This document shows, one piece after another, positions 17,009-25,898 of a stretch of 64,000 bases of DNA. The stretch comes from Cardiobacterium hominis (GTDB lineage Bacteria > Pseudomonadota > Gammaproteobacteria > Cardiobacteriales > Cardiobacteriaceae). The stretch lies in assembly GCF_900637305.1 (NCBI RefSeq), contig NZ_LR134365.1, forward strand, positions 1,914,501 to 1,978,500. Reading direction: 5' to 3'. The stretch's first letter is position 1; each line of letters starts with the position of its first letter. The notes beneath the pieces were generated by a model. It was not told where the DNA came from, ran no database searches, and worked only from the letters and a program-made list of their open reading frames with translations. The position numbers were made by a program, and so were the translations under genes.

Positions 17009-17092
17009 GCCCTCACCCCAACCCCTCTCCCAGAGGGAGAGGGGTTCGTTCGTTCATGGGCCCCTCCCGTCCCCACAGGGAGGGGCAGTTTG
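17009..17092. repeat. C/G-rich twin hairpins at the hom 3' end
   Basis: Two hairpins lie side by side: CCCCTCTCCC/GGGAGAGGGG (17023-17045) and GCCCCTCCC/GGGAGGGGC with a CCCCAC loop region (17061-17087). The second resembles the element inside the NicO-type gene at 37709-37745. There is no T-tract, so they are not canonical terminators, but they mark the end of hom. Confidence 0.65.
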
Positions 17093-17096
17093 GTGT

Positions 17097-18407
17097 TTAT
17101 TCGATGTTTTCGACGCGGATGCGTTTGACCGCACCAGAGACGGCAGGCAGCGCCGCCAGTTGTTCGCAGGCGCGGTTCATCTGCGCTTCGTTGACGACTT
17201 CGGTGAGCAATACCAGCGGGATATGACCGTTGTTCTTGCGGTGGTTTTTCTGGCTGACCGAGTTGATGGAGATGCTGTTGTCGGCGAGGATGCGGGTGAT
17301 GTCGGCCAAGACGCCTGCGCGATCGGCAACGGTCAGGCGCAGATAGTAGGCGCTATGGAAGGCTTCGGCGGGCAACACCGGCAGGCTGCTGCGGTCATGC
17401 ACTTCGCTGTAGCCGAATTCGGTGAGGCGGTCTTCGCCCTTGAGGTTAAGCTCGCGCACGACGTCAATGAGGTCAGCGACCACCGCCGAGGCAGTCGGCA
17501 GTTTGCCTGCGCCGGGGCCGTAGTAGAGGCTGTTGCCGACGGCGTTGCCCTGTACCTGCACCGCGTTCATCACGCCATTAACGCTGGCAATGAGCGCGTT
17601 TTGCGGGACGAGCGTCGGGTGCACGCGGATTTCCACGCCGTTGTCGCGGCGCACGGCGAGGCCTAAATGCTTGATGCTGTAGCCGAGTTCGGCGGCATCC
17701 TGGATATCTTCCGGGGTGAGGGCGTCAATGCCTTCGATGTAAACGCTGTCAAATTGTAGCGGGATGCCGAAGGCGATGGAGGCGAGGATAGTGATTTTGT
17801 GCGCAGCGTCGGTGCCGTTGATGTCAAACGACGGGTCGGCTTCGGCGTAACCCAGCGCCTGCGCTTCTTTCAGTACGTCGGCGAAATCGCGCCCTTTTTG
17901 CGCCATTTCGGTAAGAATGTAGTTGCTGGTGCCGTTGATAATGCCCGCGACGCGCTTGACTTCATTCGCGCTCATGCCTTCGCGTAAGACTTTAATCACT
18001 GGGATGCCGCCCGCAACTGCCGCCTCAAAGGTCAGTTCGCGTCCTTTTTCGCGGGCAAGCGCAAAGAGTGCTTCGCCGTGTTTGGCAATCAGTGCCTTGT
18101 TGGCGGTGATGACGTGTTTGCCGTTTTTCAGCGCGGTTTCGATCAGTTCGCGCGCCGGGTGTTCGCCGCCTGCCAGTTCGATGACGATATCCACCGCCGG
18201 GTCGCCCGCCACCGCAAAGGGGTCGGTGACGCAAGTGAAGGGCAGCGCGCTGGTGTCAGTGCCGCTCCAGTCGCGGCGGGCGACGCTTTTCACTTGCAGG
18301 TGGTAGCCGCAGCGGCGCTCAATTTCGCGCGCGTTTTTTTGCAGGACTTCGACGACCCCCTGGCCGACGGTTCCGTAGCCGATGATTCCGATTGCGACGC
18401 TTTTCAC
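17097..18407 (-). CDS. hom: Homoserine dehydrogenase
   Basis: A monofunctional NAD(P)-dependent homoserine dehydrogenase, 436 residues, with a C-terminal ACT domain. It starts KSVAIGIIGYGTVGQGV, the dinucleotide-binding glycine loop. It carries the ANKALIAKHG and GGIPVIKVLREG blocks and the GTSNYILTEM and EADPSFDINGTDAAHK substrate site. The ACT domain (YLRLTVADRAGVLADIT) probably senses threonine. I chose the GTG at 18407 because TACAGGAAACACA sits just before it and length matches the Pseudomonas type. An ATG at 18431 has no ribosome site. Reduces aspartate semialdehyde from Asd toward threonine. Confidence 0.95.
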   Translation of the reverse strand: MKSVAIGIIGYGTVGQGVVEVLQKNAREIERRCGYHLQVKSVARRDWSGTDTSALPFTCVTDPFAVAGDPAVDIVIELAGGEHPARELIETALKNGKHVITANKALIAKHGEALFALAREKGRELTFEAAVAGGIPVIKVLREGMSANEVKRVAGIINGTSNYILTEMAQKGRDFADVLKEAQALGYAEADPSFDINGTDAAHKITILASIAFGIPLQFDSVYIEGIDALTPEDIQDAAELGYSIKHLGLAVRRDNGVEIRVHPTLVPQNALIASVNGVMNAVQVQGNAVGNSLYYGPGAGKLPTASAVVADLIDVVRELNLKGEDRLTEFGYSEVHDRSSLPVLPAEAFHSAYYLRLTVADRAGVLADITRILADNSISINSVSQKNHRKNNGHIPLVLLTEVVNEAQMNRACEQLAALPAVSGAVKRIRVENIE

Positions 18408-18488
18408 TGTGTTTCCTGTAGGTTGGTTCATGTGGATAAGGGCGGCAAGTATAGTGCCGGAGTGGGGGCTGTCAATACGCGCCACAGG

Positions 18489-18989
18489 CTATTTTTCGTG
18501 GAAATTTTGCGGGTTGCGACGGCCGGCCATGCGTTGCAGGATTTTTTCGCCGCGGCGCTGGTGGATGATGGTCATGAGGATGTGGCCGGCGATGAGTGCC
18601 AGCAGGAGCCAGGCGGTGCGGCCATGCCAGTCATCGCCGAAGCGGGTCAGGGTGTTTTCCGCCAGGCCGTCTCGTCCGCGGGCGGCGTCGCGGATGAGCG
18701 CAATGCTCGGCACGGTAATCATCAGCAGGTAGAGCGCGAGGTGGCCGAGCCATACGGCGCGGTTGCCCGGCTTGGGGCGTTGTTCGCTGGCGATCGCCCA
18801 GATGCCACGGAACAGCACCAGCATCAGCAGGGCGTTGCCGAGGGTTTTGTGGACGGGGATGAGGCTCTGCCAGCGCGCGTTTATGTGCCAGGCGATGGCC
18901 ATGAGGAACATCAGCAGGATGGCGAGCGCCATGCCCCAGTGGAGGAGGCGGCTGATGGTGCCGTAATGGGTGCGGGTGTCGGGTTGCAT
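18489..18989 (-). CDS. Cytochrome b561 family protein
   Basis: A 166-residue inner-membrane dihaem cytochrome of the CybB type with four hydrophobic helices. Histidines in the membrane segments (SRLLHWGMA, AWHIN, PVHKTLG, IAGHILM) supply the haem ligands in the family pattern. Members move electrons from quinol to superoxide or other acceptors in the inner membrane. It lies 80 bp upstream of hom on the same strand and 57 bp downstream of the radical SAM gene; a functional link to either is not evident. Confidence 0.9.
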   Translation of the reverse strand: MQPDTRTHYGTISRLLHWGMALAILLMFLMAIAWHINARWQSLIPVHKTLGNALLMLVLFRGIWAIASEQRPKPGNRAVWLGHLALYLLMITVPSIALIRDAARGRDGLAENTLTRFGDDWHGRTAWLLLALIAGHILMTIIHQRRGEKILQRMAGRRNPQNFHEK

Positions 18990-19046
18990 GGGGGAGTGGC
19001 TCGGGTGGATGGGTGATGGTGCGGGCGTGGCTAGGCTCTGCGGGGG

Positions 19047-20027
19047 TCAGTATATGCCGCTGGCGCGCAGTTCTGCTTCTTGTGCGGCGGTGAGTTCGCC
19101 CACCGGGATTTTGCCGTCGCCGCCGGGGATTTCGACGATGTAGGTCGGCATGGCGATGCCGGAGAGGCGACGGCGCAGCGCGGCGACGATGGCGCGGCCT
19201 TCGTTGAGCGAGACGCGGTAGTGGCCGGTGCCGCGCGCGAGGTCGAGGTGGTGCAGGTAGTAGGGTTTGACGCCGCAGTCGAGCAGGTCGTTCATGAGGT
19301 TGGCGAGTGTTGCCGCGTCGGCGTTTACGCCTTTGAGCAGTACGGTTTGTGAGTAGAGCATCACGCCGCTTGTGCGCAGGCGGTGCAGCGCGGCACGGGC
19401 GTTGGGGGTGAGTTCGGCACTGTGGTTGGTGTGGACGACGAGGTGGGTGCTTTGTGGCTGTTCGCCGAGGAGGTCGAGCAGGGCGTGGTCAATGCGGGCG
19501 GGTTGGACGACGGGGATGCGGCTGTGGATGCGCAGGCGGCGGATGTGCGGCAGGTCACGGATGATGGCGAGGTTTTGTCGCAGTTTTTTGTTGGAAAGGG
19601 TGAGCGGGTCGCCGCCGCTCAGGATGATTTCTTCTATTTGCGGGTTTGCGGCGAGGTAGGCGGAGACGGCGGCGATTTCGCTTTGGCGCAATGCCTGGCC
19701 GCGGCGGCCGATGTGTTCTTTGCGGAAGCAGAAGCGGCAGTACACGGCGCAGATGGGCGAGATTTTCCACAGGACGCGGTTCGGGTAGCGGTGTACCAGC
19801 GAAGGTAGCGGCGAGTGGGGCGCGTCGCCGATGGGGTCGGCCAGTTCGCTTGCGGCGATGGTGAGTTCGCGCGCGTCGGGGATGAATTGGGCAGCGATGG
19901 GGTCGTCAGGCGCATCGTGCATGGCGGCGCTCATTTCGTCGCTCATCGCGTATTGGTATTCGGCAAGCAGGCGGTGCAGGGTGGCGGGAGTGAGGTTGGC
20001 GCGCCGCGCGAGTTCTTCAGGGGTCAT
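19047..20027 (-). CDS. KamA-family radical SAM enzyme (EpmB-like lysine 2,3-aminomutase)
   Basis: A 326-residue radical SAM protein with the iron-sulfur motif CAVYCRFC (Cys93, Cys97, Cys100). SGGDPL and IHSRIPVVQPARI are typical of lysine 2,3-aminomutases and of EpmB. EpmB converts alpha-lysine to beta-lysine for EF-P modification. Length (EpmB about 340) favours EpmB over the 410-residue fermentative aminomutase, but the C-terminal YIVEIPGGDGKIPVG block is very KamA-like. No epmA is in the window. The family is sure; the precise role is not. Confidence 0.8.
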   Translation of the reverse strand: MTPEELARRANLTPATLHRLLAEYQYAMSDEMSAAMHDAPDDPIAAQFIPDARELTIAASELADPIGDAPHSPLPSLVHRYPNRVLWKISPICAVYCRFCFRKEHIGRRGQALRQSEIAAVSAYLAANPQIEEIILSGGDPLTLSNKKLRQNLAIIRDLPHIRRLRIHSRIPVVQPARIDHALLDLLGEQPQSTHLVVHTNHSAELTPNARAALHRLRTSGVMLYSQTVLLKGVNADAATLANLMNDLLDCGVKPYYLHHLDLARGTGHYRVSLNEGRAIVAALRRRLSGIAMPTYIVEIPGGDGKIPVGELTAAQEAELRASGIY

Positions 20028-20075
20028 GAAGGGGGTCGATGTGTGGGTTTTGTGGCTGCGCCGCTTCCGCAGGTT

Positions 20076-20108
20076 TTTACATACGCTTGAGCGCTCGATG
20101 TGTATGTA
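20076..20108. repeat. 33-bp palindromic repeat, copy 2
   Basis: Perfect 8-bp arms TTACATAC and GTATGTAA enclose GCTTGAGCGCTCGATGT, whose centre GAGCGCTC is itself a palindrome. It matches 16816-16848 at nearly every position. Confidence 0.8.
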
Positions 20109-20159
20109 AGTGTTTTGCTGCGGCGGTGCCTACTGATGTTTTTTTTGTCGGGTTATGCG

Positions 20160-21611
20160 CTATTCGGTTTTGACGCGCAGGATGTAGGCTTTGTCGCCGC
20201 GGTCGTTGTGGTATTCGGCGAGGATGTCAAAGAGGTCGAGGTCTTGCGGTTCTGCCTGTTTGCGGCCTTTGATGTGAACGAGGAGGTCGTCCGGGGTGAG
20301 TTCGAAGTATTCTTGCCGCGGGTGTTCCATGTCGATGTAGGCCTGTCCGTCCAGGTAGGGCGGGCGGCCGCTATAGGCGAGTGCGGTGAGGTTGTTGCTG
20401 TAGGTCGCGCCGTTTGCCGGTTGGTGCGCGCGCGCCCATTCGCCTGCTTCGCGCAGGTAGGTGAGGCGCGGGCCGATGGTGATGATGCTGGCTAGTGCAT
20501 AGGCGATTATCAGCCAGAGGAGGATGAGCAGGCGTTCTGGCGGGATGCGGCCGCTTTTGATGCGTTGCAGGGCGTAGAAGACGACGCCGGAGGAGAGCCA
20601 GAGGACTAGCATGGTGACCGGGGTGTAGTAGAGGTCGCTCGGCAGGTAGCCGTAGTAGAGGTAGGCGACGGCTGCCATGCCCCAGATCCAGATGAGGGAG
20701 CAGGTGTGGAAGTGGCGCACGCGTTTTTCGAGGACGGTGTTGAGGACGCGGCGCGAGAGGGCCAGCAGAGCGAGGATGGTGATGACCGGCCCCATGATTT
20801 TGATGGCGTTCAGGGCGACGAGGACGAGGGCGACGAGGTAGCCTTCGGTGATGGTGAGGTCAACGGGGTTGTCGGCGTTGATGAGGAAGGCGATTTCGCT
20901 GCGTTTGAGGTCGATTTGGGCGATGAGTTCGGGCAGCCAGTCGCCGATGGCGTGTCGCCAGGCGGGAACGAGTCCGATGATGAGCGCGATGAGGGCGTAG
21001 TAGGCCAGCAGGAAGCGGCCGCGTTCGCACAGGCGCCGCCGCCAGTTGCCGCGTCCCGGCCAGAGGAGGAAGAGGAGCGGGAAGCCGCCCGCCCAGAAGG
21101 CGGCGATGGGGACGAACAGGGCGCCGAGCCAGGCGGTGGTCGCCCAGCCGAGGAAGGCGAGGTGGATGTGGTTTTTGTAGTGGGCGAGGAAGAGGTAGAG
21201 GCCGGCGAGCCAGAGGAGCAGTACGGGCTGGAAGCGGCTGATTTGCAGGCGGACGTCGTTGTATTCGGGGTTGAAGTTGAGGAGGAGGAAGAGGATGAAG
21301 GTGGTTTGCGGGCCGATGCCGATGAGGCGCGAGAGGCGGCAGTAGAGCCAGAGCGAGAGGGTGGAGAGCACGGCCATGATGGCGACGGCGAGGTCGGGGT
21401 TGCCGGCGAGCGGCGCGAGCAGGTGTTCAAACAGCGTTTGCGGGTGGTGGGTGCTGCGCCAGAGGTTTTGCAGGGATTCGACGTCCAGCACGCGCCCGCC
21501 TTCCAGCCAGAGCCAGAGGGAGGTGGCGAGGGAGAGGGTGACGGTGAGCAGGCTTTGTTGTTGGCGGTTGAGCCAGAGGCCGTGCCACAGGGCAGCGAGG
21601 GAGCGGCGCAT
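20160..21611 (-). CDS. Polytopic membrane protein, glycosyltransferase-like, unknown
   Basis: A 483-residue protein with about ten to eleven hydrophobic segments and a short soluble C-terminal domain (about 400-483). The overall plan resembles GT-C/ArnT-like membrane glycosyltransferases or O-antigen-type proteins, but I see no clear DD or DE motif after helix 1 (GGRVLDVESL is the nearest). Its start lies 6 bp from the stop of the glycosyltransferase gene, so the two are co-transcribed. An envelope-glycan role is inferred from that neighbour. Confidence 0.75.
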   Translation of the reverse strand: MRRSLAALWHGLWLNRQQQSLLTVTLSLATSLWLWLEGGRVLDVESLQNLWRSTHHPQTLFEHLLAPLAGNPDLAVAIMAVLSTLSLWLYCRLSRLIGIGPQTTFILFLLLNFNPEYNDVRLQISRFQPVLLLWLAGLYLFLAHYKNHIHLAFLGWATTAWLGALFVPIAAFWAGGFPLLFLLWPGRGNWRRRLCERGRFLLAYYALIALIIGLVPAWRHAIGDWLPELIAQIDLKRSEIAFLINADNPVDLTITEGYLVALVLVALNAIKIMGPVITILALLALSRRVLNTVLEKRVRHFHTCSLIWIWGMAAVAYLYYGYLPSDLYYTPVTMLVLWLSSGVVFYALQRIKSGRIPPERLLILLWLIIAYALASIITIGPRLTYLREAGEWARAHQPANGATYSNNLTALAYSGRPPYLDGQAYIDMEHPRQEYFELTPDDLLVHIKGRKQAEPQDLDLFDILAEYHNDRGDKAYILRVKTE

Positions 21612-21617
21612 GGGCGG

Positions 21618-22559
21618 TCAGATTTCGAAGCCGAAGATGCGCTGGCGTTTGCGGTAGTTCGCCGGGTCGCGTACTTGGGTTTCGAGGTATTCGCCGATGC
21701 GTTTGCCGAGCGGTTGCGGCTGGAAGTTTTTGGCGCGGGCGACGGCGTGCTGGGCGATGCTGGTGTGGCGGTGCGGGTGCGCCAGGTTTTGTTCGACGAG
21801 GCTGGTGATTTCGTCGGCGCTGTTGTAGAAGAGGACGTCGTGTTTGTCGCGAAAGCGGTAGCGCAGGCGGATGTCGTTGCCCGGGTCGGGGGTGATGACG
21901 ACGGCACCGCAGGCCATTGCCCAGATCATCGGGGTCGGGTCGTAGTGGTCGTTTTCGGGGATGTAGAGGAAGAAGTCTTCGCGGCAGACAAGGCCGCGGC
22001 TCATGTCCTGCCAGAGGGTGTTTTTGTCGAGCGGTTTGAGGTTTACCGCTTGTTCGGCGAGGGCATGGCGCACGGTGTCGGCGTTGTTGCCGGGGCCGTC
22101 GTAGAGGTGGCAGGTGGGCTGTCCCAATGTTTTGGGGCGGGCGTAGAAGTGTTCGGGGTCATAGACTTGCGGCAGCCAGAAGATGTCGTGCCCCGGCCCG
22201 CTGTATTCTTGCGCGACGGCAAGGTCACAGCCTATCCAGCGCAGCCACGGCATGACGAAGAAGTTTTCTTTCATTTTTTTGCGCCGCTCCGGGGGGTCGT
22301 ATTCGAGGCGCAGCATGGCAAGTGACGGCAGGGTGCGCAGGAACAGGCTGTGGCGGTGGATGTAGTCGCCGTCGTACATCAGCACGATGCGGTCGTAGTG
22401 TTGTAGTTTGACGAAGTGGTTGAAGAAGGCGCTGATGTCGGCGCTTTGTTTGTCGTCCAGCGCGTAGAGGTCGCAGGTGCCAACTTGCACGCGCAGGGAG
22501 GCGTACAGGCTGTTCAGGTAGGTCGGTGAGTCTTTGGGGGCAATCAGCAGGACTTTCAT
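21618..22559 (-). CDS. GT-B type glycosyltransferase family 1-like
   Basis: A 313-residue cytoplasmic protein. It opens with a Rossmann strand MKVLLIAPKDSP. Its C-terminal donor-binding half has the MIWAMACGAVVITPDPG block, equivalent to the E-x7-E region of retaining GT-B transferases; here the acidic residue is replaced in MIWAMACG. The protein is shorter than usual (family 350-400) and resembles CgeB-type GTs. It sits between a DUF3108 gene (4 bp) and a membrane protein gene (6 bp) in one minus-strand operon, likely making or modifying a surface glycan. Confidence 0.8.
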   Translation of the reverse strand: MKVLLIAPKDSPTYLNSLYASLRVQVGTCDLYALDDKQSADISAFFNHFVKLQHYDRIVLMYDGDYIHRHSLFLRTLPSLAMLRLEYDPPERRKKMKENFFVMPWLRWIGCDLAVAQEYSGPGHDIFWLPQVYDPEHFYARPKTLGQPTCHLYDGPGNNADTVRHALAEQAVNLKPLDKNTLWQDMSRGLVCREDFFLYIPENDHYDPTPMIWAMACGAVVITPDPGNDIRLRYRFRDKHDVLFYNSADEITSLVEQNLAHPHRHTSIAQHAVARAKNFQPQPLGKRIGEYLETQVRDPANYRKRQRIFGFEI

Positions 22560-22563
22560 TATG

Positions 22564-23271
22564 TTATAGGGACTTGTAATTCAACAGTTTAAGGCTGAAG
22601 CGGGATTCTCCATCCTTGAGTTGTTGTAATTTTACCAAACGGAGCGGGTTTTCGGCGAAGTATATTTTGGTTTGGCGGTTGCCGCTGGTTTGCAGGAAGA
22701 CTTTGATCTTGAGGGTTTTGCCGCTTTTGACGTCCTGCCAGGTTTCGTCCGGCAGGCGGCTGACCTGGTAGCTGCGCACGCGGTCTTCGTTGATGAGGGT
22801 GTAGTTGTGTTCGCCGATGTGACCGCGTTCGACGTCAAGCAGGCTTTGTACGACCAGAGCCAAGATATCGAGCGCCGGTTCGTTCGGGTTCACCCGCAGG
22901 GTTTTGTTTTGCGCGCCGACGATGGCCTGGATTTCGCCATTAACGGCGTTGGCGTAGTCGTAGGAGAGGTGCTGGTTGTCGTTGCCCTGCATGTCGCGGC
23001 GGTAGTAGGTCGGCACGACTTTGTCTCCCGCGATTTTGCCTTCGGCTTTTTCGCGGATTTCGCCAAAGCCGAGCATTTTGGCGGCAAGCGAGGGAGAGCC
23101 GATGGTTTCAAAGCGGTAGCCGCGTTCGGTGAAGATGGCTTCGTGGCGCACGCGCCCGGCGCCAACGCCGCGCACGGTGAGGTCGTATTCGGCGAGATAG
23201 CCTTGCAGCGCCTGCGCGCCGAGGCTGATGACAAGAAGGAGGGGGGCGAGGGCGTGGCGAAGTGTGCGCAT
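22564..23271 (-). CDS. DUF3108 domain periplasmic protein
   Basis: A 235-residue exported protein. The signal peptide ends near GAQALQG, and the DUF3108 beta-rich domain begins YLAEYDLTVRGVGAGRV. Markers include FGEIREKAEGKI, PTYYRRDMQG and the closing LVKLQQL. Function of the family is unknown; it is found beside purine, lipid and envelope genes in many proteobacteria. Here it heads a three-gene unit with a glycosyltransferase and a membrane protein, separated by 71 bp from trpC. Confidence 0.85.
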   Translation of the reverse strand: MRTLRHALAPLLLVISLGAQALQGYLAEYDLTVRGVGAGRVRHEAIFTERGYRFETIGSPSLAAKMLGFGEIREKAEGKIAGDKVVPTYYRRDMQGNDNQHLSYDYANAVNGEIQAIVGAQNKTLRVNPNEPALDILALVVQSLLDVERGHIGEHNYTLINEDRVRSYQVSRLPDETWQDVKSGKTLKIKVFLQTSGNRQTKIYFAENPLRLVKLQQLKDGESRFSLKLLNYKSL

Positions 23272-23342
23272 GGCGGGGTTCCGGTAAATGTGAAGGCGGC
23301 GGATTGTGCCATAGCGCTCCGCCGCCTCGCGATTAACGTTCG

Positions 23343-24137
23343 TTATTTAGCGAGCAGCGCCGAGAGCGCCACGCCGGGGTCATCCGCCTGCATCAGCGCC
23401 CCGCCGACGAGGAAGGCGTGAATGCCGTCGGCCTGCAAGGCTTCGATATCGGCGCGGGTATGGATACCGCTTTCGCTGACTAGCAGGTAGTCGGCAGGCA
23501 GCATCGTCTTGATGCGGCGCGAGGTATCGAGCGAGACGGAAAAGTCGTGCAGATTGCGGTTATTGACGCCGATGACGCGCAACGGCAACTGTAGCGCGCG
23601 TGCGCATTCCGCCTCGTCATGCACTTCGACCAGTACATCCAGCCCCAAATCGTGGGCGAGGCGGGTAAACGCCGCCAGTTCCGCATCGCTTAACGCGGCG
23701 ACAATGAGCAAAATGGCATCCGCCCCCAGCGCGCGCGCCTCGACGATCTGGTATTCATCGACGATAAAATCCTTGCGCAACAACGGCAGGCCGACCGCCG
23801 CGCGAACCAGGCGCAAATAATGCCCGCTGCCCTGAAAATATTTCTCGTCGGTCAGCACCGACAAACACGTCGCGCCCGCCGCCGCATAACTTTCCGCAAT
23901 GGCGACCGGATCAAAACTGGCGCGGATGACGCCCATGCTTGGCGACGCCTTCTTCACCTCGGCAATCACCGCCGTGCCGCCAATCGCGACCCGCGCCTGC
24001 AACGCCTTCATGAAACCGCGCGGCGTATCATTGCTCGCGCTGATATTGGCGACCAGCGTATCCATATCGACCCGCTGCTTTTGCGCCGCGACCTCCTGCC
24101 GCTTGTGCGCGAGAATATCATCCAGAATCGTCGCCAT
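23343..24137 (-). CDS. trpC: Indole-3-glycerol-phosphate synthase
   Basis: A 264-residue TIM-barrel enzyme converting CdRP to indole-glycerol phosphate in tryptophan synthesis. Visible blocks are EVKKASPSMGVIR (catalytic Lys, phosphate site), LRKDFIVDEYQI with the general-acid Lys, GVNNRNLHDF and LVSESGI. It is the stand-alone form, not fused to TrpF. It starts 3 bp after trpD, so the two are coupled. Confidence 0.96.
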   Translation of the reverse strand: MATILDDILAHKRQEVAAQKQRVDMDTLVANISASNDTPRGFMKALQARVAIGGTAVIAEVKKASPSMGVIRASFDPVAIAESYAAAGATCLSVLTDEKYFQGSGHYLRLVRAAVGLPLLRKDFIVDEYQIVEARALGADAILLIVAALSDAELAAFTRLAHDLGLDVLVEVHDEAECARALQLPLRVIGVNNRNLHDFSVSLDTSRRIKTMLPADYLLVSESGIHTRADIEALQADGIHAFLVGGALMQADDPGVALSALLAK

Positions 24138-24140
24138 CGC

Positions 24141-25166
24141 CTACACCTCCTTGAGCCGCTGCGAACAGGCAGCGATACGTTCCAACTGCGCCGTCGCCTG
24201 CCCCTCGCGCATAATCGCGCGGGCGCGCGCAACGCCGTCGGCAAAATCCGCGACCTCGCCCGCCACATAAAAAATCGCTGCCGCATTGAGCGCGAGCATA
24301 TCGAAGCCTATAGCAGGCGTGCCGTCTGCAAACACCTGACGGATGAGCGCCAGACTGTCGGCGGCACTCGTCACCTGCAAGGCGCTGTGGTCATGATGGT
24401 TCATGCCAAAATCCGCCGGATTGAGCATGAACTCGACAATCTCGCCATCGGCGCGAAGTTCCGCGACATCATTCGGATGCGTCACGCTGAACTCATCCAA
24501 ACCATTGCGCGAATGCACCGCCAGTACCCGCTCCGCGCCCAGCGCCTGGGCAACTTCGACCATCGGCCGCAGCCACGTCCGGCTGAACACCCCCAGCATC
24601 TGATGCTTGACGCCCGCCGGATTCGACAGCGGCCCCAACACATTAAACACCGTGCGGATGCCAATGGCGCGGCGCACCGGCACAACATGGCGCATCGCGT
24701 GGTGATACGCCTGGGCGAACATAAAACCAAAATTCGTCTCGGCAATACAGGCCTTGACCTGCACCGGTTCCAAATCGACGACCACGCCTGCCTGACGCAA
24801 GACATCGGCGCTGCCGGAAGCGCTGCTGGCGGCGACATTGCCGTGCTTGGCAATCTTCACCCCGCCCGCCGCAGCGACAATAGCCGCCGCCGTGGACACA
24901 TTAAAAAGACTGGCGCCATCGCCGCCGGTGCCGACCGGATCGACCAGCACACCGCCGCCCAAATCCGCCGGTTTAGCGAGCGCGCGCATCACCTGCGCAG
25001 CCGCCGTCACCTCGGCAACCGACTCGCCCTTGATGGCCAGCGCCGTCAAAAAAGCGCCGACCGCTGCCGGGTCGGCCTCGCCGCGCATCAGCGACAACAT
25101 CACCTCGCGCATCAACTCGGCGGGCAAATCCTGCCCGCGCACCAGCAAATCAATCGCTGCCTTCAT
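24141..25166 (-). CDS. trpD: Anthranilate phosphoribosyltransferase
   Basis: A 341-residue enzyme joining anthranilate to PRPP. It carries the GTGGDG phosphate loop (VGTGGDGASLFNVST), KHGNVAASSASGSADVL, the PVRRAIGIRTVFNVLGPLSNP segment and the VHSRNGLDEFS block. It is coupled to trpC. No trpE/G, trpF or trpBA is in the window, so the pathway is split. It sits next to a pseudouridine synthase with a 9-bp gap. Confidence 0.96.
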   Translation of the reverse strand: MKAAIDLLVRGQDLPAELMREVMLSLMRGEADPAAVGAFLTALAIKGESVAEVTAAAQVMRALAKPADLGGGVLVDPVGTGGDGASLFNVSTAAAIVAAAGGVKIAKHGNVAASSASGSADVLRQAGVVVDLEPVQVKACIAETNFGFMFAQAYHHAMRHVVPVRRAIGIRTVFNVLGPLSNPAGVKHQMLGVFSRTWLRPMVEVAQALGAERVLAVHSRNGLDEFSVTHPNDVAELRADGEIVEFMLNPADFGMNHHDHSALQVTSAADSLALIRQVFADGTPAIGFDMLALNAAAIFYVAGEVADFADGVARARAIMREGQATAQLERIAACSQRLKEV

Positions 25167-25175
25167 GCAAACTCC

Positions 25176-25727
25176 TTAAACGTGAACCTTTTTCCAGGCG
25201 CCGGATTGTAACCCGCGCAGCGACCAATCACCAACCTGCACCCGCACCAGGCGCAACGTCGGCAAACCCACCGCCGCCGTCATCCGTCGCACCTGCCGGT
25301 TGCGCCCCTCGCGAATCGAAAGCTCCAGCCACGCCGTCGGCACCGACAGGCGAAAGCGCACCGGCGGCACCCGCGGCCACAGCGGCGGTTCGGCAATCAC
25401 CCGCACCGCGGCGGGCAACGTCCGCTGCGCCTCGCGCTTGCCCTTGTCCTTCAGCCACACCCCCGCACGCAACTGCACGAGCGCCGCCTCGTCCGGCACG
25501 CCCTCCACCTGCACCCAATACGTCTTCACCAACTTGAAGCGCGGGTCGGCAATACGCGCCTGCAAACGGCCGTCATCGGTAAGAACCACCAGCCCCTCGC
25601 TGTCATAATCGAGCAAACCGGCGGGATAAACGCGCGGCACATCCACAAAATCGGCGAGCGTCGCCCGCCCGGACTTGTCCGTGAACTGGCAGAGAACGTT
25701 GAAAGGCTTGTTAAAAAGAATAAGCAT
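25176..25727 (-). CDS. RluE-type 23S rRNA pseudouridine synthase
   Basis: A 183-residue RsuA/RluE-family synthase without an S4 domain. It has LFNKPFNVLCQF, the catalytic loop GLLDYDSEGLVVLT (Asp40), KTYWVQVEG and the closing LSIREGRNRQVRRM block. RluE of E. coli modifies U2457 of 23S rRNA. The ATG at 25727 is preferred because it starts with the family LILFNKP strand; an upstream ATG at 25745 adds six residues. It is transcribed toward trpD. Confidence 0.88.
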   Translation of the reverse strand: MLILFNKPFNVLCQFTDKSGRATLADFVDVPRVYPAGLLDYDSEGLVVLTDDGRLQARIADPRFKLVKTYWVQVEGVPDEAALVQLRAGVWLKDKGKREAQRTLPAAVRVIAEPPLWPRVPPVRFRLSVPTAWLELSIREGRNRQVRRMTAAVGLPTLRLVRVQVGDWSLRGLQSGAWKKVHV

Positions 25728-25898
25728 GACCGTCGCAAAACCCATGGCAGAAAAAACGCGCGGAGCGGTTACAAAAACTCAGCATCCATTGCCGCAAGAC
25801 TATAGTCGAATTGCCCGAATTTGTCGCGAGCTCCCCCGCCACCGCATACGCGCCGCCGCGTGCTATCATGCCGCGCGATTACCCACCGGAAACCAGAC

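Noticed and set aside
20706-22325. Long open frame antisense to the glycosyltransferase and membrane gene
   Set aside because: Very acidic, low-complexity shadow of GC-rich coding sequence; spans two real genes and their junction.
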